DNA of 64,000 nucleotides. Origin: Planctomycetota bacterium (GTDB lineage Bacteria; Planctomycetota; UBA1135; GCA-002686595). A model generated the notes under the pieces. It was not told where the DNA came from. It did not search any database and saw only the letters and a list, made by a program, of their open reading frames with translations. Below are positions 1-7,544 of the stretch, in pieces (the stretch's first letter is position 1; every line of letters starts with the position of its first letter). Both the position numbers and the translations under genes were made by a program. Location: positions 1 to 64,000 of the forward strand of contig JAEUHY010000064.1 of assembly GCA_016795325.1 (NCBI GenBank), in the 5' to 3' direction.

Positions 1-942
1 CAGACCTTCACTCCCGCGCTCAGCGCCTCGATCAAGGACTCGCCGCGCGACGGACTCGGCGACAGCTTCAACGTCGCGCCCTTTCTAGGGCTGCTGCGCC
101 AGACCGCGAGCGTCGAGGAGCGCGCGATCCAGGAGTTCAACCTCTCCTCGCTCGCCGGCGCCACGATCCAGAGCGCCACGCTCTCGGGGCGCGTGTCGGT
201 CAACAACGCCTTCGACAACGGACCGCGTGTGTTCCAGTTCGCGCTCTACGCCGGCAACGGGGCCGCGGACCTCAGCGACTTCCAGATCGCGGCGACGCCC
301 GTCGGCGTGGGGCAGTACGCGCCGCCCACGCAGTCGAGCTTCAACTACTCGTTCGACGTCACGGCGGCGCTGCAGGCGCTGGTCAGCGGCGGCGCGACCT
401 TCGTCGGGCTTAAAGTGGATTGCACGAGCGAGCCCAACTTCCCCAACGTGCTCGACAGCGGCCTCTCGCAACTGGTGGTGGTCGCCGCGAGCTGCGGTTC
501 GGTCACGAGCTACTGCACTGCCGGCACGACCAGCCTGGGCTGCGTCGGCGTGATGGCCGCCACCGGCTCGCCCGACGCCAATGCGGGCGCCGGCTTCCAA
601 GTGAGCGCCTCGCAGCTCGACGCGCAGCGCCAGGGCCTCTTCTTCTACGGACTCGACAACACCGGGTTCACCCCGCTGTCCTGGGCGGCGGGCTCGAGCA
701 GCTTCTTCTGCGTGAAGTCGCCGACGCAGCGCCTGCCCCTGCAATCCAGCGGCGGCACGCTCAACACCTGCACCGGCCTCTTCAGCGTCGACTTCAACGC
801 CTACCTTGCGACCAATCCCACGGCTTTGGGCGCTCCCTTCACCGGCGGCGAAACCGTGCATATCCAAGCCTGGTTCCGCGATCCGCCCAGTCCCAAGTCG
901 ACCTCGCTCACGAACGCGCTGCGTTTTGTCCTGTGCCCCTGA
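1..942 (+). CDS. Exported DNRLRE-like protein with C-terminal YCTA module (5' end outside window)
   Basis: The reading frame is open from base 1, so the N-terminus lies outside the window; it stops with TGA at 940-942. The first ~165 visible residues look like a beta-sandwich of the DNRLRE/CBM96 kind: a segment like 'ERAIQEFNLSSL', then 'FNYSFDVTAALQALV' and 'FVGLKVD'. From nt 511 a separate ~145-residue module begins with YCTAGTTSLGC and ends with QAWFRDP and a terminal Cys-Pro. The same module ends the RCC1-repeat protein at 38150-40477, so I treat it as a reusable C-terminal domain for surface location or assembly (inference). Even Cys spacing suggests disulphides and export. Function beyond exported, possibly carbohydrate-binding, is not known. 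Confidence 0.8.
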   Translation, partial: QTFTPALSASIKDSPRDGLGDSFNVAPFLGLLRQTASVEERAIQEFNLSSLAGATIQSATLSGRVSVNNAFDNGPRVFQFALYAGNGAADLSDFQIAATPVGVGQYAPPTQSSFNYSFDVTAALQALVSGGATFVGLKVDCTSEPNFPNVLDSGLSQLVVVAASCGSVTSYCTAGTTSLGCVGVMAATGSPDANAGAGFQVSASQLDAQRQGLFFYGLDNTGFTPLSWAAGSSSFFCVKSPTQRLPLQSSGGTLNTCTGLFSVDFNAYLATNPTALGAPFTGGETVHIQAWFRDPPSPKSTSLTNALRFVLCP

Positions 943-978
943 GTGCGGTGGGCCGCGAACCACGCGGAAGCAACTCAC

Positions 979-1431
979 ATGAATCACGGGGTTTTCGATG
1001 TCGCCAGTGTCGGAGTCCGTGTCCGACTCGTCCGTTGTCTCGCGTTGATTCTCGTATGTGTCACGTCGACTGGGTGTTTCGACGGGCCACGCGTAGAGCA
1101 GCCAGCGCCGTTCGTTCGGAGTGTTGGTCCATTTTCGGTGTATTCCTTCTCGCCGACGGTAGTCGGGAATGTTCGGATTCGCATCGAGCTTGATGCACTG
1201 GACTCCGAGGTCGAGATCACGAAGGACGTCACTTTTGTTTATCACCCGGTTGGAGCGCCACAGCGCTCCCGGCGCGGTAACGCGACTCCCGTCAACGATC
1301 GAGGCGTCTACGAGATGGCGCTTGACTTCACCGAACCTGGAGAATGGGAGATTCGCTTCGACGCTCGATGGATAGGTGGAAGGCCCTTCTCCGAAGGGGA
1401 GATCTACATGCGGGTGGCGCCCAAGCAGTAG
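979..1431 (+). CDS. Small lipoprotein of unknown function
   Basis: A 150-residue protein. The ATG at 979 is preferred over an upstream in-frame start at 943 because it places a signal peptide correctly: an Arg-containing n-region, a hydrophobic stretch and the lipobox STGC, followed by Phe-Asp-Gly. The mature part is mostly predicted beta and contains 'VRSVGPFSVYSFSPTVVG', an acidic 'DSEVEITKDV' and 'GEWEIRFDARW'. I do not recognise a family. A decayed relative of the same protein lies at 54432-54845 with matching blocks, so this is a small gene family in the genome. Confidence 0.75.
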   Translation: MNHGVFDVASVGVRVRLVRCLALILVCVTSTGCFDGPRVEQPAPFVRSVGPFSVYSFSPTVVGNVRIRIELDALDSEVEITKDVTFVYHPVGAPQRSRRGNATPVNDRGVYEMALDFTEPGEWEIRFDARWIGGRPFSEGEIYMRVAPKQ

Positions 1432-1673
1432 CTGCAAGAGTGCGGTCGAACACGAACTTGTTCCGTCTGTGAAGTCGGCACGGATGCCGGCTTCATTCGG
1501 GCCACACATCTGCGCCGTTTGTCGTTCGAGAGCGCCGCACTACCGACGGTTCCGCACGCAGGCCAGCGCCGCGTCAACGTTGTGTGCAACAAAAGTCCTT
1601 CCGCGGCGGAAGCGCCAAGCGCCGTGGTTCGCAAGCTTCGCAGGGATCGGTTTCAACCCGCGGAAGCCGGGGC

Positions 1674-2021
1674 TCACCCGACCTTCTTGGATGACCCGCG
1701 GGCAGGTCGAGGCTTCGCGATCTGCTTGCTCACCTCGTTCGCCGAGAGCCCCAGACTGAACGCCGTGCGGAACATCAAGTCGAGGGAGACGCTGGCGTCG
1801 CCGGCTTCCATTTTCGCCACGCGCGACTGGCTGGACCCGATCAACTTGGCCAGCCCAGTCTGAGTCAGCTCACGCCGCTGCCGCGTCCTGCGAATCACGT
1901 CGGCGACGGCGAGTTTGAGCTCGATCAGCGCCACGTCCTCATCGGAGAGTTCGAGGAACTCGCGCACGCTCCCGACGCGCCATCCTGCGGCGCGAAGGCG
2001 ATTGATTTTGGACTTCTTCAT
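1674..2021 (-). CDS. XRE-family antitoxin (HigA-like)
   Basis: A 115-residue protein with a helix-turn-helix at about residues 47-80: 'RRELTQTGLAKLIGSSQSR' followed by 'VAKMEAGDASVSLDLMFR'. It is the size and composition of HigA-type antitoxins. ATG at 2021 is preceded by an AGGAG ribosome site 6 nt away that overlaps the toxin stop codon, so translation is probably coupled. It follows the toxin gene by 9 nt, the toxin-first order of higBA. It should neutralise the toxin and repress the shared promoter through the palindrome at 2376-2395. Confidence 0.85.
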   Translation of the reverse strand: MKKSKINRLRAAGWRVGSVREFLELSDEDVALIELKLAVADVIRRTRQRRELTQTGLAKLIGSSQSRVAKMEAGDASVSLDLMFRTAFSLGLSANEVSKQIAKPRPARGSSKKVG

Positions 2022-2030
2022 GGTGGTCTC

Positions 2031-2366
2031 CTATTCGATGGCGTCATAGGCGGCGAGGCGCCGCTGACAGTTGCGGATCACGACAGCTGGGGTCGCCTGG
2101 GTCTTCTTCGCGAACACATCTGCGATCACGATGGCATCGTGGTCGAGGCGATAGACGATGCGCCAAGTTGAATCGGCGTCGCGCACGCGCAGCTCGTGCA
2201 CGTTCCGGCCGATGGATGGCATGGGGCGGGACTGCGGCATGCCCAACCGACGACCTTGCTGGAGCATCCGCAGCAAGTAGCCGGCTTCGAGCCGAGCGTC
2301 GCGCGCAAGCGGCGGCGTCTTGATGTCGCCGTGCAGCCAGACGAGCGGCTTGTCGGTGTCCGACAT
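2031..2366 (-). CDS. Phage-derived Gp49-like toxin (HigB/RelE superfamily)
   Basis: A 111-residue toxin-like protein. It begins with 'KPLVWLHGDIKTPP' and contains 'SRPMPSIGRNVHELRVRD', 'TWRIVYRLD', 'VIADVFAKKTQATP' and 'CQRRL', the standard landmarks of Gp49/HigB-like mRNA endonucleases of the RelE fold. An alternative in-frame ATG at 2393 lies inside the promoter palindrome. I prefer ATG 2366 because it matches the family start and because a -35 (TTGACT, 2396-2401) and -10-like CATACT (2375-2380) put transcription initiation almost on this codon, giving a near-leaderless mRNA. The antitoxin follows 9 nt downstream. Confidence 0.83.
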   Translation of the reverse strand: MSDTDKPLVWLHGDIKTPPLARDARLEAGYLLRMLQQGRRLGMPQSRPMPSIGRNVHELRVRDADSTWRIVYRLDHDAIVIADVFAKKTQATPAVVIRNCQRRLAAYDAIE

Positions 2367-2374
2367 GCCCCAAG

Positions 2375-2401
2375 AGTATGTCGCATCGGACATACAGTCA
2401 A
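2375..2401 (-). promoter_or_regulatory. higBA-type promoter with palindromic operator
   Basis: Read on the minus strand, TTGACT (2396-2401) is followed by a 15-nt spacer and CATACT (2375-2380). A perfect inverted repeat GTATGTC-N6-GACATAC occupies 2376-2395, filling the spacer and most of the -10. This placement fits autorepression by the XRE antitoxin. The -10 assignment is by eye. Confidence 0.6.
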
Positions 2402-2830
2402 GACGGCGAATCAGCGGCGCGGCCAGTTCTGGGCTACGGCGCCATGGACGGCCGACGCGCGCAACCCATGGGCGCGGGCGTCCCTCCGGACGCAATCCGA
2501 CCATCTCGATTCACCCCACCTACGGCGGCCCCTCACGCTCCGAGCACACCGCCGCGTCCAAGCTGAGCGGAGGTCGTCGATTCGTCGGCCCTCAAATTTC
2601 AGTGAACGCGAGATCCAAGCGCTTGGGGGACGGCAAGTTTCGCGCAGCGTCCCAGCCGCGAGGCGCCCGGCGGGCTGCTCCCGTTGCCGGGGCGCAAGGG
2701 AGTCGGGAGTCGGGCGGATGCCACGCCGCGTTCGCCCAAAGAAGGTCGTGACAATCCACGCGCGAGCGACTCGCTGCGGAGTTGCCGCCCGGGCGCTGGC
2801 GCGATCTTCACCTTCACGAGAAGTCCCGCG
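2402..2830. other. Intergenic region without a recognisable gene
   Basis: About 430 bp between the divergent higBA-type pair and the DUF6932 pair. Six-frame translation gives only arginine/proline/alanine-rich strings without a recognisable motif. Nothing beyond the two TA promoters at its edges can be supported. Confidence 0.5.
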
Positions 2831-2837
2831 TTGTCAG

Positions 2838-2867
2838 CTTGACTTAAATGTCAAGTTGATCGATGAT
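2838..2867 (+). promoter_or_regulatory. Promoter and palindrome of the DUF6932/XRE pair
   Basis: A perfect inverted repeat CTTGAC-N6-GTCAAG lies at 2838-2855 and includes TTGACT (2839-2844), a near-consensus -35. A GATGAT element follows after 17 nt (2862-2867) as a plausible -10. The repeat is the probable operator for the XRE protein encoded downstream. Initiation would fall near 2874, which favours the ATG at 2883 over the one at 2871. Confidence 0.55.
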
Positions 2868-2882
2868 GCCATGCGTTACGCC

Positions 2883-3470
2883 ATGACTGCGCCTGCGTCG
2901 AGCCTCCCCGAGTTCACTGCGACCGGCGTCCTTCCGGCCGGCGAGTTCGCGCTGACTCTGGCCGAGCTGCGCAACGCTGTCCTGGTGCATGGACCTGAGC
3001 GCGACGCACACCCGGCGTGGGACGCCGAGTGGCGAGCATTCCTGGTGGACAACCTCGCGATCATGGCGCGGCAACTCTGGGCCGTCGGCATCGACGACAT
3101 CTTCGTCGACGGTTCGTTCGCCGAGGACAAGGCGCACCCGGGCGACATCGATGGCTACTTCGTGTGCAACGCGCAGCGCTTCGCCACCGGGGTGCTGGAG
3201 CAGGAACTCAATCGACTCGACCCCGCGAAGTGCTGGACGTGGGACCACCGCGCGCGCCGACGCTATCGAGGCTATCCCAAGCTTCAACTACCCATGTGGC
3301 ACGCCTACCGAGTTGAGCTCTACCCGCATTTCTCCGGTGCGATCGCCGGCGTCGACGAGCACGGCCAGCCGCTGGAGTTCCCGGCGTTCTTCCGCAAGGC
3401 ACGCGGCTCCGGCGAAGCCAAGGGCATCGTTCGGCTCATCAAGGAACACACCACGGGAGGCCAGTCGTGA
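2883..3470 (+). CDS. DUF6932-family nucleotidyltransferase-like protein (putative TA toxin)
   Basis: A 195-residue protein with a nucleotidyltransferase-like signature: 'DDIFVDGSFAEDKAHPGDID', i.e. Gly-Ser followed by an Asp-x-Asp metal site, then 'KLQLPMWHAYRVELYPH'. DUF6932 proteins are often encoded directly before an XRE regulator, as here, where the GTG of the next gene overlaps this TGA by 4 nt. I infer a TA-like module in which this enzyme is the effector; the substrate is unknown. ATG 2871 is an in-frame alternative only 4 residues upstream. Confidence 0.75.
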   Translation: MTAPASSLPEFTATGVLPAGEFALTLAELRNAVLVHGPERDAHPAWDAEWRAFLVDNLAIMARQLWAVGIDDIFVDGSFAEDKAHPGDIDGYFVCNAQRFATGVLEQELNRLDPAKCWTWDHRARRRYRGYPKLQLPMWHAYRVELYPHFSGAIAGVDEHGQPLEFPAFFRKARGSGEAKGIVRLIKEHTTGGQS

Positions 3471-3937
3471 TCCGCAGTGAATCCGAATATCAACAAGCCG
3501 TGGCGCGCATCGACGCGGAGCGCGAGCGGCTCGCGCAACACGCTGTCGAGTGGGCGAAGCAGGGTTTCACGCCCGAGCAGGTCGCCAAGCTCAAGCAGCC
3601 GCTGGAGTCGTTCCACCGCCAGCTCGTCGAAGAGGTCGAGAGCTACGAGAGGCTGCGGCGCGGCCAGTTCAGCGAGTTCGAGAATCTCGTTGGACTGGGG
3701 CAGATCCTGATCGGCTTGCGTATCGCCCGCGGCCTGACGCAACGTGAGCTTGCCCGCCGGCTGGACGTCGATGAGAGCCTCGTGTCGCGCGACGAGCGCA
3801 ACGAGTACCACGGTGTCACCGTGGAACGCGCCAAACGCATCTTGGATGCCCTAGGTGTACGTCTCGTCACGCGGGTTGAGGTCGAACCCGTTCGTGCCTC
3901 CGGGGACAGTACGGATTCCACTGCGATCGCCGTGTGA
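3467..3937 (+). CDS. XRE regulator paired with DUF6932 protein (putative antitoxin)
   Basis: A 156-residue protein. The first ~75 residues are charged and helical, beginning 'MIRSESEYQQAVARIDAERE' and running through 'ESYERLRRGQFSEFENL'. Residues ~80-135 hold a helix-turn-helix of the XRE type: 'LIGLRIARGLTQRELARRL', then 'DESLVSRDERNEYHGVTVE'. GTG start at 3467 overlaps the upstream stop (GTGA), so the two genes form a coupled operon. It is the likely antitoxin and repressor acting at 2838-2855. Confidence 0.8.
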   Translation: MIRSESEYQQAVARIDAERERLAQHAVEWAKQGFTPEQVAKLKQPLESFHRQLVEEVESYERLRRGQFSEFENLVGLGQILIGLRIARGLTQRELARRLDVDESLVSRDERNEYHGVTVERAKRILDALGVRLVTRVEVEPVRASGDSTDSTAIAV

Positions 3938-3959
3938 CGGTCAGGCAAGTGCTTGGCGC

Positions 3960-4603
3960 ATCAAGCGCCGCGAATACCTCGGAGACGCGGCTGTGGTTCG
4001 CGACGCGAGCCGCGAACACGCACGCTTCGCAACACGCTCGTGTTCGTTCGCGCCGTGCGCCAGCGGATCGGACGCCTGTCCGCGCCGCTGCTCGTCGCCT
4101 CGGACGAGTTCAAGTACCCTTCTTTCGTGCCTGCAGCGGACGTTCGGCCCCGCGTGCGTCTCCATGCAGGTCAAGAACCGCTACGCGCGCGGCCACAGCA
4201 CGCACACCTCCGCGCGGCGACGGATCGTCGAACCATGCAAGTACGAGCAGGCGCTCGAACGCTCCGAGGACTCTCAACGCCCGAACACGGCGTACGCCAA
4301 GCGTTTGAACCTGGACCTGCGTCGCACGTGCGCGTACCTCTTGCCGCCGCGAGTTGTCGCCAGAGCGCCAAACCCCAGCGCCTCGCCGAACTGCTCGACA
4401 TCGACTGCCTGCACTACAACTTCGTGCGGCGGCACTCCACGTTTCGCTTCGGCGGCGAGCGCCGTACTCCCGCCATGCAGGCCGGTATCACCACGCGCCC
4501 GCTCACGCTGCGCGAGATCTTCCCCTGGCAGCGCCCACCCTCGAAGTACCCGCCGCCGGACAACTGGTCCCCGACCCCTCCGCCGAGGTCGACGCCGTGG
4601 TGA
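3960..4603 (+). pseudogene. Frameshifted DDE-type transposase remnant
   Basis: Recognisable pieces of one integrase-core transposase occur in order but in different frames: 'VFVRAVRQRIG...LLVASDEFKY' (about 4030-4110, frame 2), then 'NTAYAKRLNLDLRRT' (to about 4330, frame 3), then 'LHYNFVRRHSTFRFGGERRT' and 'PAMQAGITTRPLTLREIF' (about 4390-4535, frame 2 again). At least two frameshifts break it. The C-terminal 'TPAMQAG' block is common in IS1-like or related integrase-core transposases; I cannot place the family more exactly. No terminal inverted repeats were identified. Confidence 0.7.
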
Positions 4604-4674
4604 ACGGGCGGGCTCGGCAACCACAGTTAGTGCAACATGCACCCAATTGAGACTGCGTCTCTGGTGATTGGACG

Positions 4675-5163
4675 ATGAGCGAGCTGTCGTTGAGTGTTAG
4701 CTTGGACTCATTCTCTGCACGACAGGGGGGGAGCGCCACCGCGGGAATCTGGGTGACCATCGGAGGCCAAGACTTTCCAGCTCAAGGATGGGATGACTTC
4801 GTTGTTGTCATCCTCGGCTGGTGGGCCTCCGCATTGGTTCGGCTATTGCGTGGGCTCAGCCAGCGGGAAATGGTCGACTTCATGGATGGCCCCTTCACAG
4901 TCGAAGCCGAGATTCGGTCAGAAACGCTCCTGCTGTGGGGGCGAGAAGGAGCTCGGAGAGAGGCGGTGCGTTGCACTGCGGAGGGGCCCGCACTTCCATT
5001 CGTGTCAGCTGTTCTTGCGGAATCCGAACGGGTGCTACTGGCGTGCAGAGAATCGGGGTGGTGGTCGCGCGACGCTGACGCGCTTGAGCGAGCCACTGCG
5101 GAGCTACGAGCGGAGACGTCGCAGTTGGTGAGCGGCGCCCCCGAACCAGAACGCAACGATTGA
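4675..5163 (+). CDS. Hypothetical protein
   Basis: A 162-residue soluble protein with 'FPAQGWDDFVVVILGWW' and 'VDFMDGPFTVE' in the N-terminal half. It has no signal peptide, and the C-terminal half is charged and helical. I associate it loosely with small actinobacterial and planctomycetal hypotheticals of the same pattern but cannot name a function. Codon use is visibly less GC-biased than in core genes of the window, which fits horizontal acquisition together with the adjacent transposase remnant. Confidence 0.65.
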   Translation: MSELSLSVSLDSFSARQGGSATAGIWVTIGGQDFPAQGWDDFVVVILGWWASALVRLLRGLSQREMVDFMDGPFTVEAEIRSETLLLWGREGARREAVRCTAEGPALPFVSAVLAESERVLLACRESGWWSRDADALERATAELRAETSQLVSGAPEPERND

Positions 5164-5334
5164 ACAGGTGAACGAAGTGCAACATGTTCAAACAGAAAGA
5201 GCACATTGCGGTCGGCGCCACGCTCACGAAGTACCCGTTCGGAGCAACACACCCTGCGCGAGCTGACTCCGCTCGCTTGGTTGGCGTGTCACACCAAACG
5301 ACTCGTTCCCACGAAGCTGATTCGGTTTTGACGT

Positions 5335-5358
5335 AGTCCAGCACCCGGGCGCTGGACT
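5335..5358. terminator. Hairpin between convergent genes
   Basis: AGTCCAGC (5335-5342) pairs with GCTGGACT (5351-5358) around an 8-nt loop, between the plus-strand gene ending at 5163 and the minus-strand gene ending at 5414. There is no clear U-tract. Confidence 0.45.
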
Positions 5359-5413
5359 GCAATCATCGGACTGTGAGCACCTGCGCCCGGCGTCTTTGCA
5401 CAACTCGACGACG

Positions 5414-6448
5414 CTACAGCTCGAGCGTGAATGCTCCCCACGCCGCCTGCAGTTCCGCCCAGTCGACGCCGGCGAACGCGCGATCAGTGGCCGCGTTCGC
5501 ATCGCCGGTCTTACGCCACGCGCTCCACCACGAGTCGAGGATCTTGTCCCAGACCGGATTCCAGTGCTTCGAGGTCTGGCCCTCGCGCAGGAACCAGATG
5601 AAGGACCAGCCCTGCGCGTAGTGGGAGCCGGGCGTGGTCCGGCGAGGGTGGGCGCTGTCGTACTGCTGTCGCGTGAAGCGAACGAACTCCTCGAGCGGCA
5701 CGATCTGCGATGTCTCGACGTTCGACTTCGCGAGTCCCTTCCGCCAGTCGAACGGCGCAGGTTGGTGTTTGCCGTCGACGAACTTGAAGCCGCTGTAGTA
5801 GTCCGAGTGGCCGTAGAGGAACCACGGCGCAGCTTCGGCCTCGCCGCTGATCGAGTTCAGGTACTCGAAGAACACCATGCCGTTCAGCGTGGCCCACGTC
5901 TCTCTCCGGCCGCCGCCTTTCAGGTCGTCGTACAGCACGATCTCGTCTATGCGCGAGCTCCAGAAGCCCGAGCTTCCCCCCGGGCCGCCGTACGAGTGGA
6001 ACTGATCCGCGTCCTCCAGCATGCGGATGACGTTGGGCGCCGTGTGGATCGGCACCGGGTCGAGGTCGGGGTGCGGGAAGTTGCGCTGGATCGCGCGGCG
6101 GATGCTCTCGCTGCGCTGCTTCAGTTCTTCAATGAACTTCGTGTCTTGGACGCACGTGAGGATGAAGTAGTGCGCCGACTCGTGGAGCGCCCAGCCGGGC
6201 ATCGTTCGGCTCTTCAGGTCCAGTTCTTCGCGCCGCTGCTGACGCGTGACGCGAGGTTTGGACTCGAGCGCTTGGGCCGTCGGCGCCGTCGCGGGAGCCG
6301 GTCGATCGGCCCAGGACTGGACGACTTCGCCCTCGAGCTCGACCTCGACGCGCGGAACGGGCTCGAGCTCGTAGCGCAGCGTCGTGGGCGGCCTCGCCGT
6401 GCATCCGAGAAGCGCAGCCGAGGCTGCCAGTGTGAGTCGCCAGGTCAT
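5414..6448 (-). CDS. DUF1570/peptidase-MA-like lipoprotein lacking the catalytic HExxH
   Basis: A 344-residue lipoprotein: signal peptide with lipobox LLGC, then 'WALHESAHYFILT', the entry strand of DUF1570 and peptidase-MA-like domains, a helical region, and 'WATLNGMVFFEYLNSI...APWFLYGHSDYYSG'. In gluzincins the latter region normally carries HExxH and a 'PxWxxEGxAxY' segment; here the expected HE..H reads LNGMVFF and the EG reads YG, so it is probably catalytically inactive or a binding protein (inference). ATG at 6448 has an AGGAG site 7 nt upstream, better than the TTG just before it. Confidence 0.72.
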   Translation of the reverse strand: MTWRLTLAASAALLGCTARPPTTLRYELEPVPRVEVELEGEVVQSWADRPAPATAPTAQALESKPRVTRQQRREELDLKSRTMPGWALHESAHYFILTCVQDTKFIEELKQRSESIRRAIQRNFPHPDLDPVPIHTAPNVIRMLEDADQFHSYGGPGGSSGFWSSRIDEIVLYDDLKGGGRRETWATLNGMVFFEYLNSISGEAEAAPWFLYGHSDYYSGFKFVDGKHQPAPFDWRKGLAKSNVETSQIVPLEEFVRFTRQQYDSAHPRRTTPGSHYAQGWSFIWFLREGQTSKHWNPVWDKILDSWWSAWRKTGDANAATDRAFAGVDWAELQAAWGAFTLEL

Positions 6449-6699
6449 CAACGTTCTCCTATCCGGTCGGAGCGGCCCGACTACCTGAGCCGGATGGGGG
6501 AGCTTCGCACGGGCGCGCCGACGCCCGACGTTCGGCTCGGTGGGGCGCTAAGTCGGGTGCGGAGGGCGCGGGCTTGCTCGCGCGCTGAAGCCGCTTGGGG
6601 CCGCTGAGCTGCTCACGGCTGTCGACCGCGACGTAGGCGGTCCGAGCGCGGGAGATCGCGATGCGCCGGGCGCGTGGAGTCCGCGGAGAGCCGACCGCG

Positions 6700-6925
6700 C
6701 GCAGAGATTGTTGCCGTCGGCGAAGGGGTGGTTCTTGATCACGAAGTACAAGAGGTGCGCGGCGCTTGCCTCGACCGATCCGTAGGCGGGCTTGCCGAGC
6801 ACGCTCTGGTCGAGATTGCCGAGCAAGCTCGCCAGTGACTGCTCTCGTTCACGCCCGAAGAGGCCGGTGGCCTGGCCGCGTGCGACGAGATCACGCTCGA
6901 GTTCGGAGATCGCCGCGCGCGGGGG
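6700..6925 (-). pseudogene. Fic/DOC (RhuM-type) domain remnant
   Basis: On the minus strand the segment 'ELERDLVARGQATGLF' followed by 'SLASLLGNLDQSVLGKPAYG' and 'HLLYFVIKNHPFADGNN' is a Fic core as found at the end of RhuM-like virulence proteins. The catalytic HPFADGN motif is present, but the following K-R and the rest of the fold are lost, and no start codon precedes it. It begins immediately after the stop of the SUKH-like gene at 6933, so it is a fragment captured beside it. Confidence 0.65.
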
Positions 6926-6932
6926 CACGCAC

Positions 6933-7544
6933 TCAGGGGCTTGCGTAGAAGTGCAAGGTGTAGCCGGCCTCCATCGCGCGCGGCTCCACGAGCTCTCGCA
7001 GGCGGGCTTCGGTCCAGGGGGAGCTGAAGTCGCCGAGGACGACGACCGCGCGCGCGTCGTTCGCGTGGGCACGGACGAGAATCTGCCGATTCACGCCAGC
7101 AGCGCGAAGAGCCTGCTCGCACTCCTGGCCGAAGGCTTGCCGCGCCGCGAGCGACCGGCCGCGCTTCGAAGCGGCGTGCCGACGGTCGGCAAGGTCCTCC
7201 GCGAGGTTGGCCTTTACCGATTCCAGTGCCGCTCGCGCATACGGAGCGCCGCGCATGGACTTGGCGAACGCAGCGAACTCGGCCTTGCGCGTTAGCAGCG
7301 TCGCGAGGTCAGCGTCGCGCGGCCATTCGAATCGGACCTGGAAGGCCAGATACGCCTCGAACTGCGTGCGCGAAGCGAAAGCCAGGCTCGGTCGCCAACT
7401 TCCTTCACCGTGGTGGAAGCTCCAGACCTTGCCCTCGCTTCCGAGCGCGAGCACGTCGCCCAGACCGTCGCGAGCGATGACGTCGTAGCCAGCGGGAAAA
7501 CCGTCGAGTCCTTCGCGGGATCGAGTCAGCACGATCTTCGACAC
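6933..7544 (-). CDS. SMI1/KNR4 (SUKH)-like protein
   Basis: A 203-residue protein starting at GTG 7544. Residues ~12-45 ('FPAGYDVIARDGLGDVLAL', 'GKVWSFHHGEGSW') match the second half of the SMI1/KNR4 fold found in immunity proteins of polymorphic toxin systems. The rest is charged and helical, ending in a small alpha/beta segment 'RAVVVLGDFSSPW...AGYTLHFY' that I do not recognise. The open frame continues upstream of GTG, but that extension is arginine/serine-rich and looks non-coding. It may be a whole small SUKH protein or one missing its N-terminus. Confidence 0.6.
   Translation of the reverse strand: MSKIVLTRSREGLDGFPAGYDVIARDGLGDVLALGSEGKVWSFHHGEGSWRPSLAFASRTQFEAYLAFQVRFEWPRDADLATLLTRKAEFAAFAKSMRGAPYARAALESVKANLAEDLADRRHAASKRGRSLAARQAFGQECEQALRAAGVNRQILVRAHANDARAVVVLGDFSSPWTEARLRELVEPRAMEAGYTLHFYASP

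Noticed and set aside
6120..6190. HESAH, an apparent HExxH zinc motif in the DUF1570 lipoprotein
   Set aside because: It lies on the entry strand 'ES.HY.I.T' of the domain, where active members have no zinc site; the true catalytic position is further on and is degraded.
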